From the NCBI GenBank assembly GCA_934177545.1, contig CAKPPI010000001.1, positions 1 through 64,000 on the forward strand: a stretch of 64,000 bases of DNA, read 5' to 3'. Shown here piece after piece: positions 1-8,145 of the stretch; position 1 is the stretch's first letter; each line of letters opens with the position of its first letter. The translations under genes were made by a program, and so were the position numbers. This DNA is from an uncultured Bacilli bacterium. Lineage in GTDB: Bacteria; Bacillota_I; Bacilli_A; RF39; UBA660. Below the pieces are notes generated by a model. It was not told where the DNA came from. It saw nothing but the letters and a program-made list of their open reading frames with translations, and searched no databases.

Positions 1-29
1 TTTTCTGGGTTTTATAATAAAATAAAAAA

Positions 30-77
30 GGGACTGTTAAGAAAATTAATTACTTAATTTCTCGACAGCCCCTTTTT
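30..77. terminator. Intrinsic terminator, possibly bidirectional
   Basis: GGGACTGT (30-37) pairs with ACAGCCCC (65-72) with one mismatch, and an AT-rich inner stem continues the hairpin. On the minus strand a T-run follows the stem, so it terminates the small minus-strand gene whose stop codon it touches. An A-rich left flank and T-rich right flank would let it work on the plus strand too. Confidence 0.7.
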
Positions 78-246
78 AACGTCTATAGTAAGGATATACT
101 GGATATGGTTGATAATATACTGGAGGATAATATACCGGATAAAACTGATAATTAGGTCTAGTGTAAGTACCGATTCCATAACCTAGTGCACCACCAAGTA
201 CAAAAGGAACAAAACCTCTTTCATTATTATTTACTCTATAATTCAT
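76..246 (-). CDS. Small Tyr/Pro-rich protein (56 aa), coat-like composition
   Basis: This is a 56-residue ORF read on the minus strand. It has a strong GGAAGG ribosome site 7 to 8 bases before the ATG and a terminator at its stop. The N-terminal half is a short glycine/hydrophobic stretch (FVPFVLGGALGYGIG) and the C-terminal half is dominated by Tyr and Pro (YPVYYPPVYYQPYPVYPYY). Similar compositions occur in small surface or spore-coat peptides of Firmicutes, but no family is recognised. Good translation signals and a dedicated terminator support it being a real gene. A coat or surface role is inference from composition only. Confidence 0.65.
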   Translation of the reverse strand: MNYRVNNNERGFVPFVLGGALGYGIGTYTRPNYQFYPVYYPPVYYQPYPVYPYYRR

Positions 247-261
247 ATTTTCACCTTCCTT

Positions 262-274
262 TTATAATTTATGC
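262..274 (-). promoter_or_regulatory. CATAAATTA promoter-like element
   Basis: On the minus strand this reads GCATAAATTATAA just upstream of the ribosome site of the small Tyr/Pro-rich gene. Twelve of 13 bases are shared with the element before the collagen-like gene (46733-46745). CATAnnnTA resembles a sigma-K-type -10 element. No convincing -35 was found, so the assignment is tentative. Confidence 0.3.
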
Positions 275-362
275 TTATAATAAAAAGCTAAAGAGTTAAT
301 TAGTCTAGATGAATTTAAACGATATAAAATATAGTTTTATTTTTAAACTATTAAGTTAGTCA

Positions 363-391
363 TTTTCAAAGTGTGAAAACTATGATAAAAT
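363..391 (+). promoter_or_regulatory. Promoter of the thioredoxin-like gene
   Basis: TTTTCA (363-368), a 17-base spacer and TAAAAT (386-391). It lies over the upstream GTG at 373, so the downstream ATG at 415 is the better start for the gene. Confidence 0.5.
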
Positions 392-414
392 GTAAATATA
401 GTGAGGTGAATGAA

Positions 415-921
415 ATGTTTCAAAAAAATAAGAAAAAAAATTATATAACACTAACAATTATTTATGTTGTAGTTATTGCTTTAGTATTATATGCTGCTAG
501 TTGGTATCAAACTTATAAAGATTATAAAAGTACTATTCCAGTTCTTAGAAATACTGTATCAGAAATAACTACTACTGAACTTGATCACTTTGTTTTAGAA
601 AATCCAGATGGAGTAGTTTATATGTGTGTAGCTAATGATAATGAATGTCGTAGTTTTGATACTTCTTTAAAGAAAGAGTTACTAAAAAGAGGATTACAAA
701 CAGCCATTACTTATATTGATTTACAAGATATAACAGCTAAAGAAGAATATATAAATAGTGTTTTTCAAACATATGGTGATGGTAGTAGTATAACTGATAC
801 TCCATTATTCTTAGCTTTTGAAGGGGGTAAAATAGTATCTTATTTAGAATCTACTGATACTACTAAATTAACAGTTGATGAAGCTATTAAATTTATTAGA
901 AAGTATTCAACAGGTATTTAA
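415..921 (+). CDS. Membrane-anchored thioredoxin-fold-like protein
   Basis: The protein has 168 residues if it starts at ATG 415, which has GAGGTG 6 bases upstream; an earlier GTG at 373 lies inside the promoter. A basic N-terminus is followed by one membrane segment (about residues 11-29), then an exported domain. That domain has the order of a thioredoxin fold: a beta strand with VVYMCVANDNEC, a helix, a YIDL strand, then TPLFLAFEGGKIV around a likely cis-Pro. The usual CxxC is replaced by widely spaced cysteines, so redox activity is uncertain. It is followed three bases later by trmL. Function is not assigned. Confidence 0.6.
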   Translation: MFQKNKKKNYITLTIIYVVVIALVLYAASWYQTYKDYKSTIPVLRNTVSEITTTELDHFVLENPDGVVYMCVANDNECRSFDTSLKKELLKRGLQTAITYIDLQDITAKEEYINSVFQTYGDGSSITDTPLFLAFEGGKIVSYLESTDTTKLTVDEAIKFIRKYSTGI

Positions 922-923
922 AG

Positions 924-1430
924 ATGAATCATATCGTTTTATTTGAACCAGAAATACCCCAAAATACAGGTAATATTATGCGTACTTGTGTAGCTACTAA
1001 TACTAAGCTTCATTTAATTAAACCATATGGTTTTGTTCTTGATGATAATCATTTAAAAAGAAGTGGTGTTAATTATATTGATAAATTAAACTATGAAGAA
1101 TATAATGATTTTGAAGAGTTTAAAAGCAAGAATAAAGGAGTTTATTACTACTTAACTAGATATGGTAGAAAGCCACATACTAGTTTTGATTATAGTGATA
1201 CTAATACTAATCAGTACTTTATATTTGGAAAAGAATCTACTGGTATTCCTAAAGAAATATTAAAAGATGATTTAGCACATTGTCTTAGAATACCAATGAG
1301 TGATAATGTTAGAGCCTTAAATGTTAGTAATAGTGTAGCAATTGTTATCTATGAAGCTTTAAGACAACAAAACTTTAACGATTTATTATTTGAAGAACCT
1401 CATAAAGGGGCTGACTATTTAGAAAAATAA
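924..1430 (+). CDS. trmL: tRNA (cytidine/uridine-34-2'-O-)-methyltransferase TrmL
   Basis: SPOUT-class methyltransferase (168 aa, normal family length) that methylates the 2'-OH of the wobble base in tRNA-Leu isoacceptors using SAM. The knotted SAM site is visible as FGKESTGIP (101-109), RIPM (122-125) and LNVSNSVAI (132-140). The N-terminal FEPEIPQNTGNIMR is the family signature. The start lies 2 bases after the stop of the upstream gene, so the two are probably co-transcribed. A terminator follows directly. Confidence 0.95.
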   Translation: MNHIVLFEPEIPQNTGNIMRTCVATNTKLHLIKPYGFVLDDNHLKRSGVNYIDKLNYEEYNDFEEFKSKNKGVYYYLTRYGRKPHTSFDYSDTNTNQYFIFGKESTGIPKEILKDDLAHCLRIPMSDNVRALNVSNSVAIVIYEALRQQNFNDLLFEEPHKGADYLEK

Positions 1431-1464
1431 AAAGAGATAAACCTTAAAATTTATCTCTTTTTTA
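1430..1464. terminator. Bidirectional terminator between trmL and rpmB
   Basis: AAAGAGATAAA and TTTATCTCTTT form an 11-bp stem with A-tract and T-tract flanks. It lies exactly between the convergent trmL and rpmB genes and can serve both. Confidence 0.9.
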
Positions 1465-1671
1465 AGCAGCTTCAGCAACAACTGATTCTTCATTAACAAC
1501 TGCTTGTTGTTTACGCATATTTCTAATTTCACGAGCACTCATTCTAACCTTAGTACCATCTTCTAATCTTACAACTTGTAAGTTAGGCTTTTGTTGCATT
1601 TTAGTAGCATTTAGAGCATGTGATCTTTTATTTCCTGTTAAAGGTTTCTTATTAGTAACTTTAATTGCCAT
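1462..1671 (-). CDS. rpmB: 50S ribosomal protein L28
   Basis: The 69-residue protein carries the L28 signatures: TNKKPLTGNKRSHALNATK near the N-terminus, PNLQVVRLEDG, and a basic MSAREIRNMRK segment. L28 is a small basic protein of the large ribosomal subunit. The short acidic/Ala tail (VVNEESVVAEAA) is slightly longer than usual. A GGAGGAG ribosome site precedes the ATG, and a consensus promoter lies upstream. The gene is monocistronic and ends in the shared terminator. Confidence 0.95.
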   Translation of the reverse strand: MAIKVTNKKPLTGNKRSHALNATKMQQKPNLQVVRLEDGTKVRMSAREIRNMRKQQAVVNEESVVAEAA

Positions 1672-1707
1672 AATTTCTCCTCCTTTATTTCTTCGTTCTG
1701 CTTATTA

Positions 1708-1736
1708 ACTTTACCATAGATAAGTGATAAAGTCAA
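1708..1736 (-). promoter_or_regulatory. rpmB promoter
   Basis: On the minus strand: TTGACT (1731-1736), a 17-base spacer and TAAAGT (1708-1713). Confidence 0.8.
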
Positions 1737-1786
1737 ATTATTATTAGCAAAAATGCGAAAAATAAGTAGTCTTTCGAACAAAAATA

Positions 1787-1795
1787 TGATATAGT
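1787..1795 (+). promoter_or_regulatory. Extended -10 promoter
   Basis: TGATATAGT is an extended -10 (TGN + TATAGT) 21 bases upstream of the next start. No clear -35 is present. Confidence 0.5.
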
Positions 1796-1816
1796 AATAG
1801 CCAGGGGGGAAAACTT

Positions 1817-3832
1817 ATGCAATATCAAAATGGGGAAGAATTTTTAAACTACTTAAATAAAAATATGCATCTAGAGGATATTGTTATGCATACAGCAGAA
1901 AAAAGTGATACCCCGGTGAAAAAGATAAATAAATATATGCTTAGACTTGAAAGAATCCATAATATGACTAAAAATAATAAACACAAAATGGATATTTTAA
2001 AACAGCTATATTATGATAAGTATATTATTGATGAATTACCAGAATCATATATAGCTTCACAACAAAAAATAGCAAGAGAGATGGGTTATGGTACTATTGA
2101 AATAGCTGAAGATATGAAGTCTAAAATGTTGATAACAATACAAAAAGACCAAAGGAATTCACTTGATAGTTGGATAGAGTACCTTTGTAGTGATGATGCC
2201 ATGTATCCAATGTGGTTTAAAAACTATGCCTTTACTGGTATGTTAAAGCTGGGAAAATTTGATAAAGAAAAAAATGATTTTACCAAAAGAACTAAGACGA
2301 CAGTGGAGCCTTATATAGATTTAAATAGAGAGGTACTAGCTCAAGTATATAATACTATAAGTCATCAAATAGGAAAAAATGAACTAACCGAAATAGAAGA
2401 ACAAGCTTTAAAAAACGGGGAGAGCTTTAAAAAATTATATTCTTATTATTTAAAAAATGCTTATAATTTAGAAGAAAATAGTGAAGAGACAAATGGTATT
2501 TGGATTAGGTATGATATGGGAAGTGACTATCATCCTTTATGGAAATCACTTCAAGGAAAAAATACCGGTTGGTGTACAGCAGGAGAAGAAGTAGCAAAAT
2601 CTCAATTAGAAAACGGAGACTTTTACATTTATTATACAAAAGATAAAAATGATGAATATAACAATCCCCGCATTGCTATTAGGATGAATGGTAAAGAAGA
2701 AATAGGTGAGGTCAGAGGAATTTCAAAAGATCAGAATTTAGAAGCTAATATGGAGAAAATATTAGAAGAAAAATTAAATGATTTTGAAGATAAAGATAAA
2801 TATTTGCAAAAAGTTAAAGATATGAATATGCTTACAATACTAGAAAAAAAACAAAAAGAAAATATGGAGTTCACCAATGCAGAACTTAGATTCTTGTATG
2901 AAATTGAAAATGATATCGAAGGCTTTGGTTGGGAAAAAGATCCAAGAATTGAAGAAATAAAAAAATTACGTAATAATAAAAAAGATATAGCTACTATTTA
3001 TAACATCGATGAAGAAAAAATTGCTATTAAAGTTGATGATATCAAAGATGAAACACTTGTATTTCATGGTGATTTAATTTGGAATTCAAAGACTGTTCCA
3101 ACCTGTTTTTCTAATTTACAATTTATATTTGGTAATGCAGATTTTAGAAAACTTACTAGTGCTTTAAATTTAGATTCTTTGAAAGGAATAGCAGGGGATT
3201 GCTATTTTAATGATTTATCTAACTCCGAAGGTTTGGATTCTTTAGGAGCTATAAGAGGTAATGCTAATTTTAGTTCCTTAACAGAAACCTTAAATTTAAC
3301 CTCTTTAGAATATGTAGGTGAAGATCTTGATTTATCTAATTTAAAAGATTCTAAAGGACTAGATTCTCTAATATATATTGGCGGTATAGCTTATTTTCCT
3401 AATTTAACATCAGCACAAGACCTAAGTTCTTTAAAATGTATTGAAGGTGATGCTTGGTTTCCAAGTCTTGTTTCTACTGATGGATTAGAATCCTTAGAAT
3501 ATATCGGAGATGCTGCTAACTTTGAACACATAACGAATGCAACCGGTCTTTTATCTTTAGAAGAAATTGCAGGTAATGCTGGATTTTATAGATTATTTAG
3601 TGCTAATGGTCTAAACACGTTGAAATCTATAGGAGGAAATGCTTACTTTTATACTTTAACTGATGCTAGGGGATTAGAGTCATTAGAACGTATAGAAGGG
3701 AACGCTTTATTTGATAATTTAAGAAGTACTGATGGTTTAGAATCATTACAAAAAATAGGTGGTAAAATAAAATCTCGTTATGTTGACTTTAAACAGTTGC
3801 TTCTAAAAAATAATAGTCATTATCATAAATAA
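1817..3832 (+). CDS. Large protein with WCTA-motif domain and 21-residue repeat solenoid
   Basis: A 671-residue soluble protein with no signal peptide or membrane segment. Residues about 1-330 form a helical region ending in a domain with the motif GKNTGWCTAGEE, then FYIYYTKD and NPRIAIRMNG; the Trp-Cys-Thr-Ala box resembles one in plasmid/phage proteins of the PcfJ type, an uncertain link. From residue 434 there are ten consecutive 21-residue units, consensus LxxIxGNAxFxxLTSAxGLxS, likely forming a leucine-rich beta solenoid. The AGGGGGG ribosome site is strong. The gene stands alone between two promoters. The design suggests protein binding, but no function is claimed. Confidence 0.6.
   Translation: MQYQNGEEFLNYLNKNMHLEDIVMHTAEKSDTPVKKINKYMLRLERIHNMTKNNKHKMDILKQLYYDKYIIDELPESYIASQQKIAREMGYGTIEIAEDMKSKMLITIQKDQRNSLDSWIEYLCSDDAMYPMWFKNYAFTGMLKLGKFDKEKNDFTKRTKTTVEPYIDLNREVLAQVYNTISHQIGKNELTEIEEQALKNGESFKKLYSYYLKNAYNLEENSEETNGIWIRYDMGSDYHPLWKSLQGKNTGWCTAGEEVAKSQLENGDFYIYYTKDKNDEYNNPRIAIRMNGKEEIGEVRGISKDQNLEANMEKILEEKLNDFEDKDKYLQKVKDMNMLTILEKKQKENMEFTNAELRFLYEIENDIEGFGWEKDPRIEEIKKLRNNKKDIATIYNIDEEKIAIKVDDIKDETLVFHGDLIWNSKTVPTCFSNLQFIFGNADFRKLTSALNLDSLKGIAGDCYFNDLSNSEGLDSLGAIRGNANFSSLTETLNLTSLEYVGEDLDLSNLKDSKGLDSLIYIGGIAYFPNLTSAQDLSSLKCIEGDAWFPSLVSTDGLESLEYIGDAANFEHITNATGLLSLEEIAGNAGFYRLFSANGLNTLKSIGGNAYFYTLTDARGLESLERIEGNALFDNLRSTDGLESLQKIGGKIKSRYVDFKQLLLKNNSHYHK
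3116..3745 (+). repeat. Ten tandem 63-bp coding repeats (21 aa units)
   Basis: Residues 434-643 of the solenoid protein show a strict 21-residue period in which Leu, Ile, Gly-Asn-Ala, Phe and Leu recur at fixed places. Units differ enough in DNA that this is an old expansion. Confidence 0.85.
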
Positions 3833-3841
3833 TACAAAATG

Positions 3842-3850
3842 TGATATAGT
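3842..3850 (+). promoter_or_regulatory. Extended -10 promoter of dnaE operon
   Basis: TGATATAGT, an extended -10 with no clear -35, lies 24 bases before the dnaE start. AAGGAG follows as the ribosome site. Confidence 0.5.
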
Positions 3851-3874
3851 AATATCTAGAAAGGAGTAGCTGAT

Positions 3875-6769
3875 ATGTTATATGTAAAAAGTTATTATTC
3901 CCTATTATCTAGTCTTTTATCAGTAGATGATATTATTGATTTAAATATTAAAAATGGTAATAATTATGCAGTTATTTGTGATAATACTATGTATGGCACT
4001 ATGGAGTTTATTAAGAAGTGTAAGCAAAAAGGGATAAAACCAGTAATTGGTCTTGAATTAGTAATAGAAGATAAAGTTATTCTTTGTTATGCTAAAGACT
4101 ATGCTGGTTACTTAAATCTTGTTAAACTATCAACCAAAGCTAATACTAGTAAAGTAGAACTTACTGATATAAATACTTACAAAGAATCACTTATTATTGT
4201 TATTCCTTATAGTAATAGAGAACTACTTGAACTAATAACTACTCCGTTAGTCTATCTTGGTTATAAAGATGAGCAAGAAAAGAATAAAGCTTTAGAAATA
4301 ACAAAGAGAGTAGTATTTCTTAAAGAGTGTTTATATAAAGAAAAAAAAGATGCTAACTACTTAAAATATCTATATCTAATAAGAGATGGTAAAAGTATTT
4401 ATGACGAAGTTAGTTATGACTTATTGAATAAAGAATTTATAAATGATAGGACTTGTCTAGAAATAGTTAGAGAATGTAATGTTACCTTTCCTAAAGCTTC
4501 CTTACTACTACCTATCTATGATTGTCCTAATAACTTGGATGCTGATACTTATCTAAGAGAATTAGCTATTAAAGGACTTACTAGAAGATTAAAAGGTAAT
4601 GTTTTAAAAAATTATTCCGATAGATTAATATATGAACTATCTATTATTAAAAAGATGGGGTTTTCTAACTATTTCCTAGTAGTTTATGACTTTATTTTAT
4701 ATGCTAAGAAAAATAATATTTTAGTTGGACCGGGTAGAGGAAGTGCTGCTGGTAGCTTAGTGGCTTACTCCCTTGGAATTACGGAAATAGATCCTTTGAA
4801 ATATGACTTACTCTTTGAAAGATTTTTAAATCCAGAACGTGTTAGTATGCCTGATATTGATACTGATTTACCTGATATATATAGAGAAGATGTAATTAAT
4901 TATGTAAGGGAAAAATATGGTGATAAGAAAGTAGCTGGAATAGTAACTTTTTCTACCATGTCAGCTAAACAAGTATTAAGAGATGTAGCAAGAGTATTAA
5001 AGATACCAAATTATAAAATAGATAGATTAAATTCTTTTATACCACCAATGAGTAAAGAGAGACTAAACTATTACTATCAGCATGATAGATTATTTAAAAG
5101 TGAAATAGATAATGATAAAGATTTAAAAGAGACTTATTTAATAGCTAGTAGACTAGAAGGCTTTCCAAGACAAATTGGTACTCATGCCGCTGGTATTGTA
5201 ATGTGTCAGAAAAATCTAGATGAAGTATTACCTCTTACTAAGAGTGATGATATGTATTTAACTAGTTACTCTATGAATTATCTAGAAGAGCTAGGACTTT
5301 TGAAGATGGACTTTCTAGGTATAAAAAACCTTACTTTGATTATGAATATCTTAAAAGATATAGAAGAAAACCTTCATATTAAAATACCGTTTTATGATAT
5401 ACCCCTTGATGATAGTAAATGTTATCAGCTTTTTACCAAAGCCTTTACTACGGGAATATTTCAGTTTGAGTCTAGTGGTATGCGAAAATTTTTAAGAGAA
5501 TTAAAGCCTAATAACTTTGAAGATATAGTAGCTGCTATAGCACTATTTAGACCAGGACCTGCTGCTAATATAGATACTTATATTAAAAGAAAAGAAGATA
5601 GAGAAAAAGTTACTTATCTAGATAATAGTCTAGAACCTATCTTAAAGAAAACTTATGGTATAATGATTTATCAAGAACAAGTAATGCAGACAGTTAGTTA
5701 TTATGCAGATTATTCCTTGGGAGAAGCTGATATCTTAAGAAGGGCAATTAGTAAAAAGAAAAAAGATGTATTAATAGAAGAAGAAGAAAGATTCTTAAGA
5801 AAAGCTAAGGCTCTTGGAAAAGATGAAAATATCTCTAAAGAGTTATTTGCTCAGATACTTAAATTTGCTGGCTATGGATTCAATAGAAGTCATGCGGTTG
5901 CTTATTCAATGGTAGCTTATAAAATGGCTTACTTAAAAGTACATTATCCTTTATACTTTTATACCAACTTACTAAGTAACGTTATAGGAGTAGAAAGCAA
6001 ACTAAATGAATATGTAAGAGAGGTTAGAAGTGTTAAAATAAAAATAGTAAAACCAGACATAAACCTTAGTACTTCAATGTTTAGAGTAGTAGATAGTAAG
6101 ATACTTTTTCCTTTTTCTACTATTAAAGGAATAGGAGTTAGTGTTTGTAAGACAATAATTAAAGCAAGAAGTGAAGAGTTTACCGATATATTCATGGCTA
6201 TTAGATCGTTAGTAGTAGCGGGAATAACTAAGAAACAGTTGGAAACCTTGATATTAGCAGATACTTTTAGAAACTTTAATTATAATAAAAGGACATTGAT
6301 AACTAATCTAGATTCACTATATAATTATGGGGAACTAGTAAAAGATTTAGATCCTAGTTTAGTTTTAATACCAGATATAGAAATAGTAGATGAATATGAT
6401 AACTATCTATTATTAGAACAAGAAAAAGAGTTGTTTGGTTTCTATATAAGTAATCATCCAGCTACTTCTTATAAAACTAATACAAATGCTATTTCTTTGG
6501 AAAACTTAGATAAATACTTTGATAAACTAGTAACTACTATAGTATTAGTAGAAAATATTAAAGAAATAACTACTAAGAAAGGTGATAAAATGGCTTTTGT
6601 TAGTTGTAGTGATGAAACAGGAAGTGTTGACTATACCTTCTTTCCAAAGATTTGGAATAATATAAATATTAAGAAAGGTAATTTATATAAGATAGTAGGA
6701 AGAGTAGAGAAAAGATATAATCAAATACAAATTATTGTAAATGGGGTAGAAGAGTTAGGTGATAATTAA
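3875..6769 (+). CDS. dnaE: DNA polymerase III subunit alpha (DnaE type)
   Basis: C-family replicative polymerase, 964 residues, shorter than the usual ~1,100. The order is an N-terminal PHP-like domain, a palm with GPGRGSAAGS (about 285) and the catalytic PDIDTD box (about 326-331), fingers, a helix-hairpin-helix part and a C-terminal OB fold (about 880-964). The PHP domain begins LYVKSYYSLLSS where active relatives have H-x-H metal ligands, so its nuclease site looks lost. This suits a DnaE3-like enzyme working beside a PolC not seen here. lspA starts on the last base of its stop codon, and rluD follows. Confidence 0.95.
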   Translation: MLYVKSYYSLLSSLLSVDDIIDLNIKNGNNYAVICDNTMYGTMEFIKKCKQKGIKPVIGLELVIEDKVILCYAKDYAGYLNLVKLSTKANTSKVELTDINTYKESLIIVIPYSNRELLELITTPLVYLGYKDEQEKNKALEITKRVVFLKECLYKEKKDANYLKYLYLIRDGKSIYDEVSYDLLNKEFINDRTCLEIVRECNVTFPKASLLLPIYDCPNNLDADTYLRELAIKGLTRRLKGNVLKNYSDRLIYELSIIKKMGFSNYFLVVYDFILYAKKNNILVGPGRGSAAGSLVAYSLGITEIDPLKYDLLFERFLNPERVSMPDIDTDLPDIYREDVINYVREKYGDKKVAGIVTFSTMSAKQVLRDVARVLKIPNYKIDRLNSFIPPMSKERLNYYYQHDRLFKSEIDNDKDLKETYLIASRLEGFPRQIGTHAAGIVMCQKNLDEVLPLTKSDDMYLTSYSMNYLEELGLLKMDFLGIKNLTLIMNILKDIEENLHIKIPFYDIPLDDSKCYQLFTKAFTTGIFQFESSGMRKFLRELKPNNFEDIVAAIALFRPGPAANIDTYIKRKEDREKVTYLDNSLEPILKKTYGIMIYQEQVMQTVSYYADYSLGEADILRRAISKKKKDVLIEEEERFLRKAKALGKDENISKELFAQILKFAGYGFNRSHAVAYSMVAYKMAYLKVHYPLYFYTNLLSNVIGVESKLNEYVREVRSVKIKIVKPDINLSTSMFRVVDSKILFPFSTIKGIGVSVCKTIIKARSEEFTDIFMAIRSLVVAGITKKQLETLILADTFRNFNYNKRTLITNLDSLYNYGELVKDLDPSLVLIPDIEIVDEYDNYLLLEQEKELFGFYISNHPATSYKTNTNAISLENLDKYFDKLVTTIVLVENIKEITTKKGDKMAFVSCSDETGSVDYTFFPKIWNNINIKKGNLYKIVGRVEKRYNQIQIIVNGVEELGDN

Positions 6770-7239
6770 TGAAAGATAAAGTTAAATATACATTAGCAAT
6801 TATTGGTTTATTTTTAATAGATAGATTATTTAAAATATTAGTAGTTAGTTATTTAAAAACTACTGTTACTTTAATACCAAATGTACTTAGTCTAACTTAT
6901 GTTAAAAATATAGGAGCAGCCTTTTCACTGATGGAAGGGAAAACCCCTCTTTTAATAATTATTTCCTTAATAGCATTCTTCTTTCTCTATAAAGAATTAA
7001 TAACAAGAGGGAATAGGTCAATCATTAATCTTTCTTATATACTAATACTAGGGGGAATTTTAGGAAACTTTTATGATAGATTAGTACTTTCCTATGTAAT
7101 TGATTATATTAGTGTTATAATATTTAATTATTACTTTCCAATCTTTAACTTTGCTGATATGTTAATTGTAATTGGAGTATTGATACTTATCTATGGATTA
7201 TGGAAGGATGATAAAGATGAAGTTAGAAATAAAAGATGA
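6769..7239 (+). CDS. lspA: Lipoprotein signal peptidase (signal peptidase II)
   Basis: Membrane aspartyl protease that removes signal peptides from prolipoproteins. It has 156 residues and four hydrophobic segments. The catalytic pair is visible as D112 (YVIDYI) and D130 (FNFAD), with the family boxes NIGAAFS and GNFYDR. The ATG overlaps the dnaE stop (TAATG), so translation is coupled. The lspA-rluD pairing is common in Firmicutes. A substrate candidate in this window is the lipoprotein at 19215-20105. Confidence 0.97.
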   Translation: MKDKVKYTLAIIGLFLIDRLFKILVVSYLKTTVTLIPNVLSLTYVKNIGAAFSLMEGKTPLLIIISLIAFFFLYKELITRGNRSIINLSYILILGGILGNFYDRLVLSYVIDYISVIIFNYYFPIFNFADMLIVIGVLILIYGLWKDDKDEVRNKR

Positions 7240-8101
7240 ACAAGGAAGAATAGATGTTGTTTTAAGTAAAATGTTAGATGAGTCTAGAAGTAAGATTCAA
7301 AGAAAAATAAAAGATGGTAAAGTACTAGTTAATAATAAAAAAACTAGTTGTAACTATCAAGTAAGTATAGGAGATATAATTGATATCTTTAAAGAAGAAG
7401 TAGATAATAAATTAGAGAAAAAGGAAATACCAATTGATATTGTATTTGAAGATGAAAACTTACTAATTATTAATAAACAAAGTGGTTTAGTTGTTCATCC
7501 AGCTCCGGGGCATTTAAACGATACTTTAGTAAATGCTTTATTAGTAGATTATCCTTTAACTGATGATTTATTAAGACCAGGTATTGTTCATCGTTTAGAT
7601 AAAGATACTAGTGGGTTAATGCTAGTAGCTAAGAATGAAGAGACAAAAGAAGCATTAAGTATGATGCTTAAGAAAAAAGAAGTTAAAAGAACTTATCTTG
7701 CTTTAGTAGAAGGAGTTATTAAAGAAAGTAGAGGAACAATAGATGCTCCTATTGGAAGAGATCCTAAAGATAGACTTAAGATGAAAGTAGTAAGTGGGGG
7801 AAAAGAAGCGGTTACGCACTTTAGTGTTATTAAAAGATATCAAAATAAAACCTTAATAGAATGTGTGCTTGATACAGGAAGAACCCATCAAATAAGAGTA
7901 CATCTAGCTTATATTAATCATCCGGTAGTAAATGATCCAGTCTATGGGAATAGTAAAAAGACAACTAGCTTTGGTCAAATGCTTCATAGTTATAAGATAG
8001 AATTAATAGAACCAATAACTAAAGAACATTTAGAGTTTACTAAAGATGTACCTTTAGAGTTTAAAGCTTATTTAGATGAACTTGATAGTGTTGAGAATTA
8101 A
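7217..8101 (+). CDS. rluD: RluD/RluA-family 23S rRNA pseudouridine synthase
   Basis: Converts specific uridines of large-subunit rRNA to pseudouridine. An N-terminal S4 RNA-binding domain (about residues 1-60) is followed by the synthase domain. The catalytic HRLDKDTSGL has its Asp at residue 128, and GRTHQIRVHL and PVYG are also present. I prefer ATG 7217 (295 aa) because GGAAGG lies 9 bases upstream; the frame is open back to 7193. The start lies inside the lspA 3' end, so the two are coupled. Exact uridine targets cannot be read from sequence. Confidence 0.93.
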   Translation: MKLEIKDEQGRIDVVLSKMLDESRSKIQRKIKDGKVLVNNKKTSCNYQVSIGDIIDIFKEEVDNKLEKKEIPIDIVFEDENLLIINKQSGLVVHPAPGHLNDTLVNALLVDYPLTDDLLRPGIVHRLDKDTSGLMLVAKNEETKEALSMMLKKKEVKRTYLALVEGVIKESRGTIDAPIGRDPKDRLKMKVVSGGKEAVTHFSVIKRYQNKTLIECVLDTGRTHQIRVHLAYINHPVVNDPVYGNSKKTTSFGQMLHSYKIELIEPITKEHLEFTKDVPLEFKAYLDELDSVEN

Positions 8102-8119
8102 GAAAAATTCGTGTATAAT
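8091..8119 (+). promoter_or_regulatory. Promoter of the rhomboid gene
   Basis: TTGAGA (8091-8096), a 17-base spacer and TATAAT (8114-8119). The -35 lies in the last codons of rluD, so a new transcript starts here. Confidence 0.8.
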
Positions 8120-8145
8120 ACTTTGATGAAGAAGGATGTGAAAAG

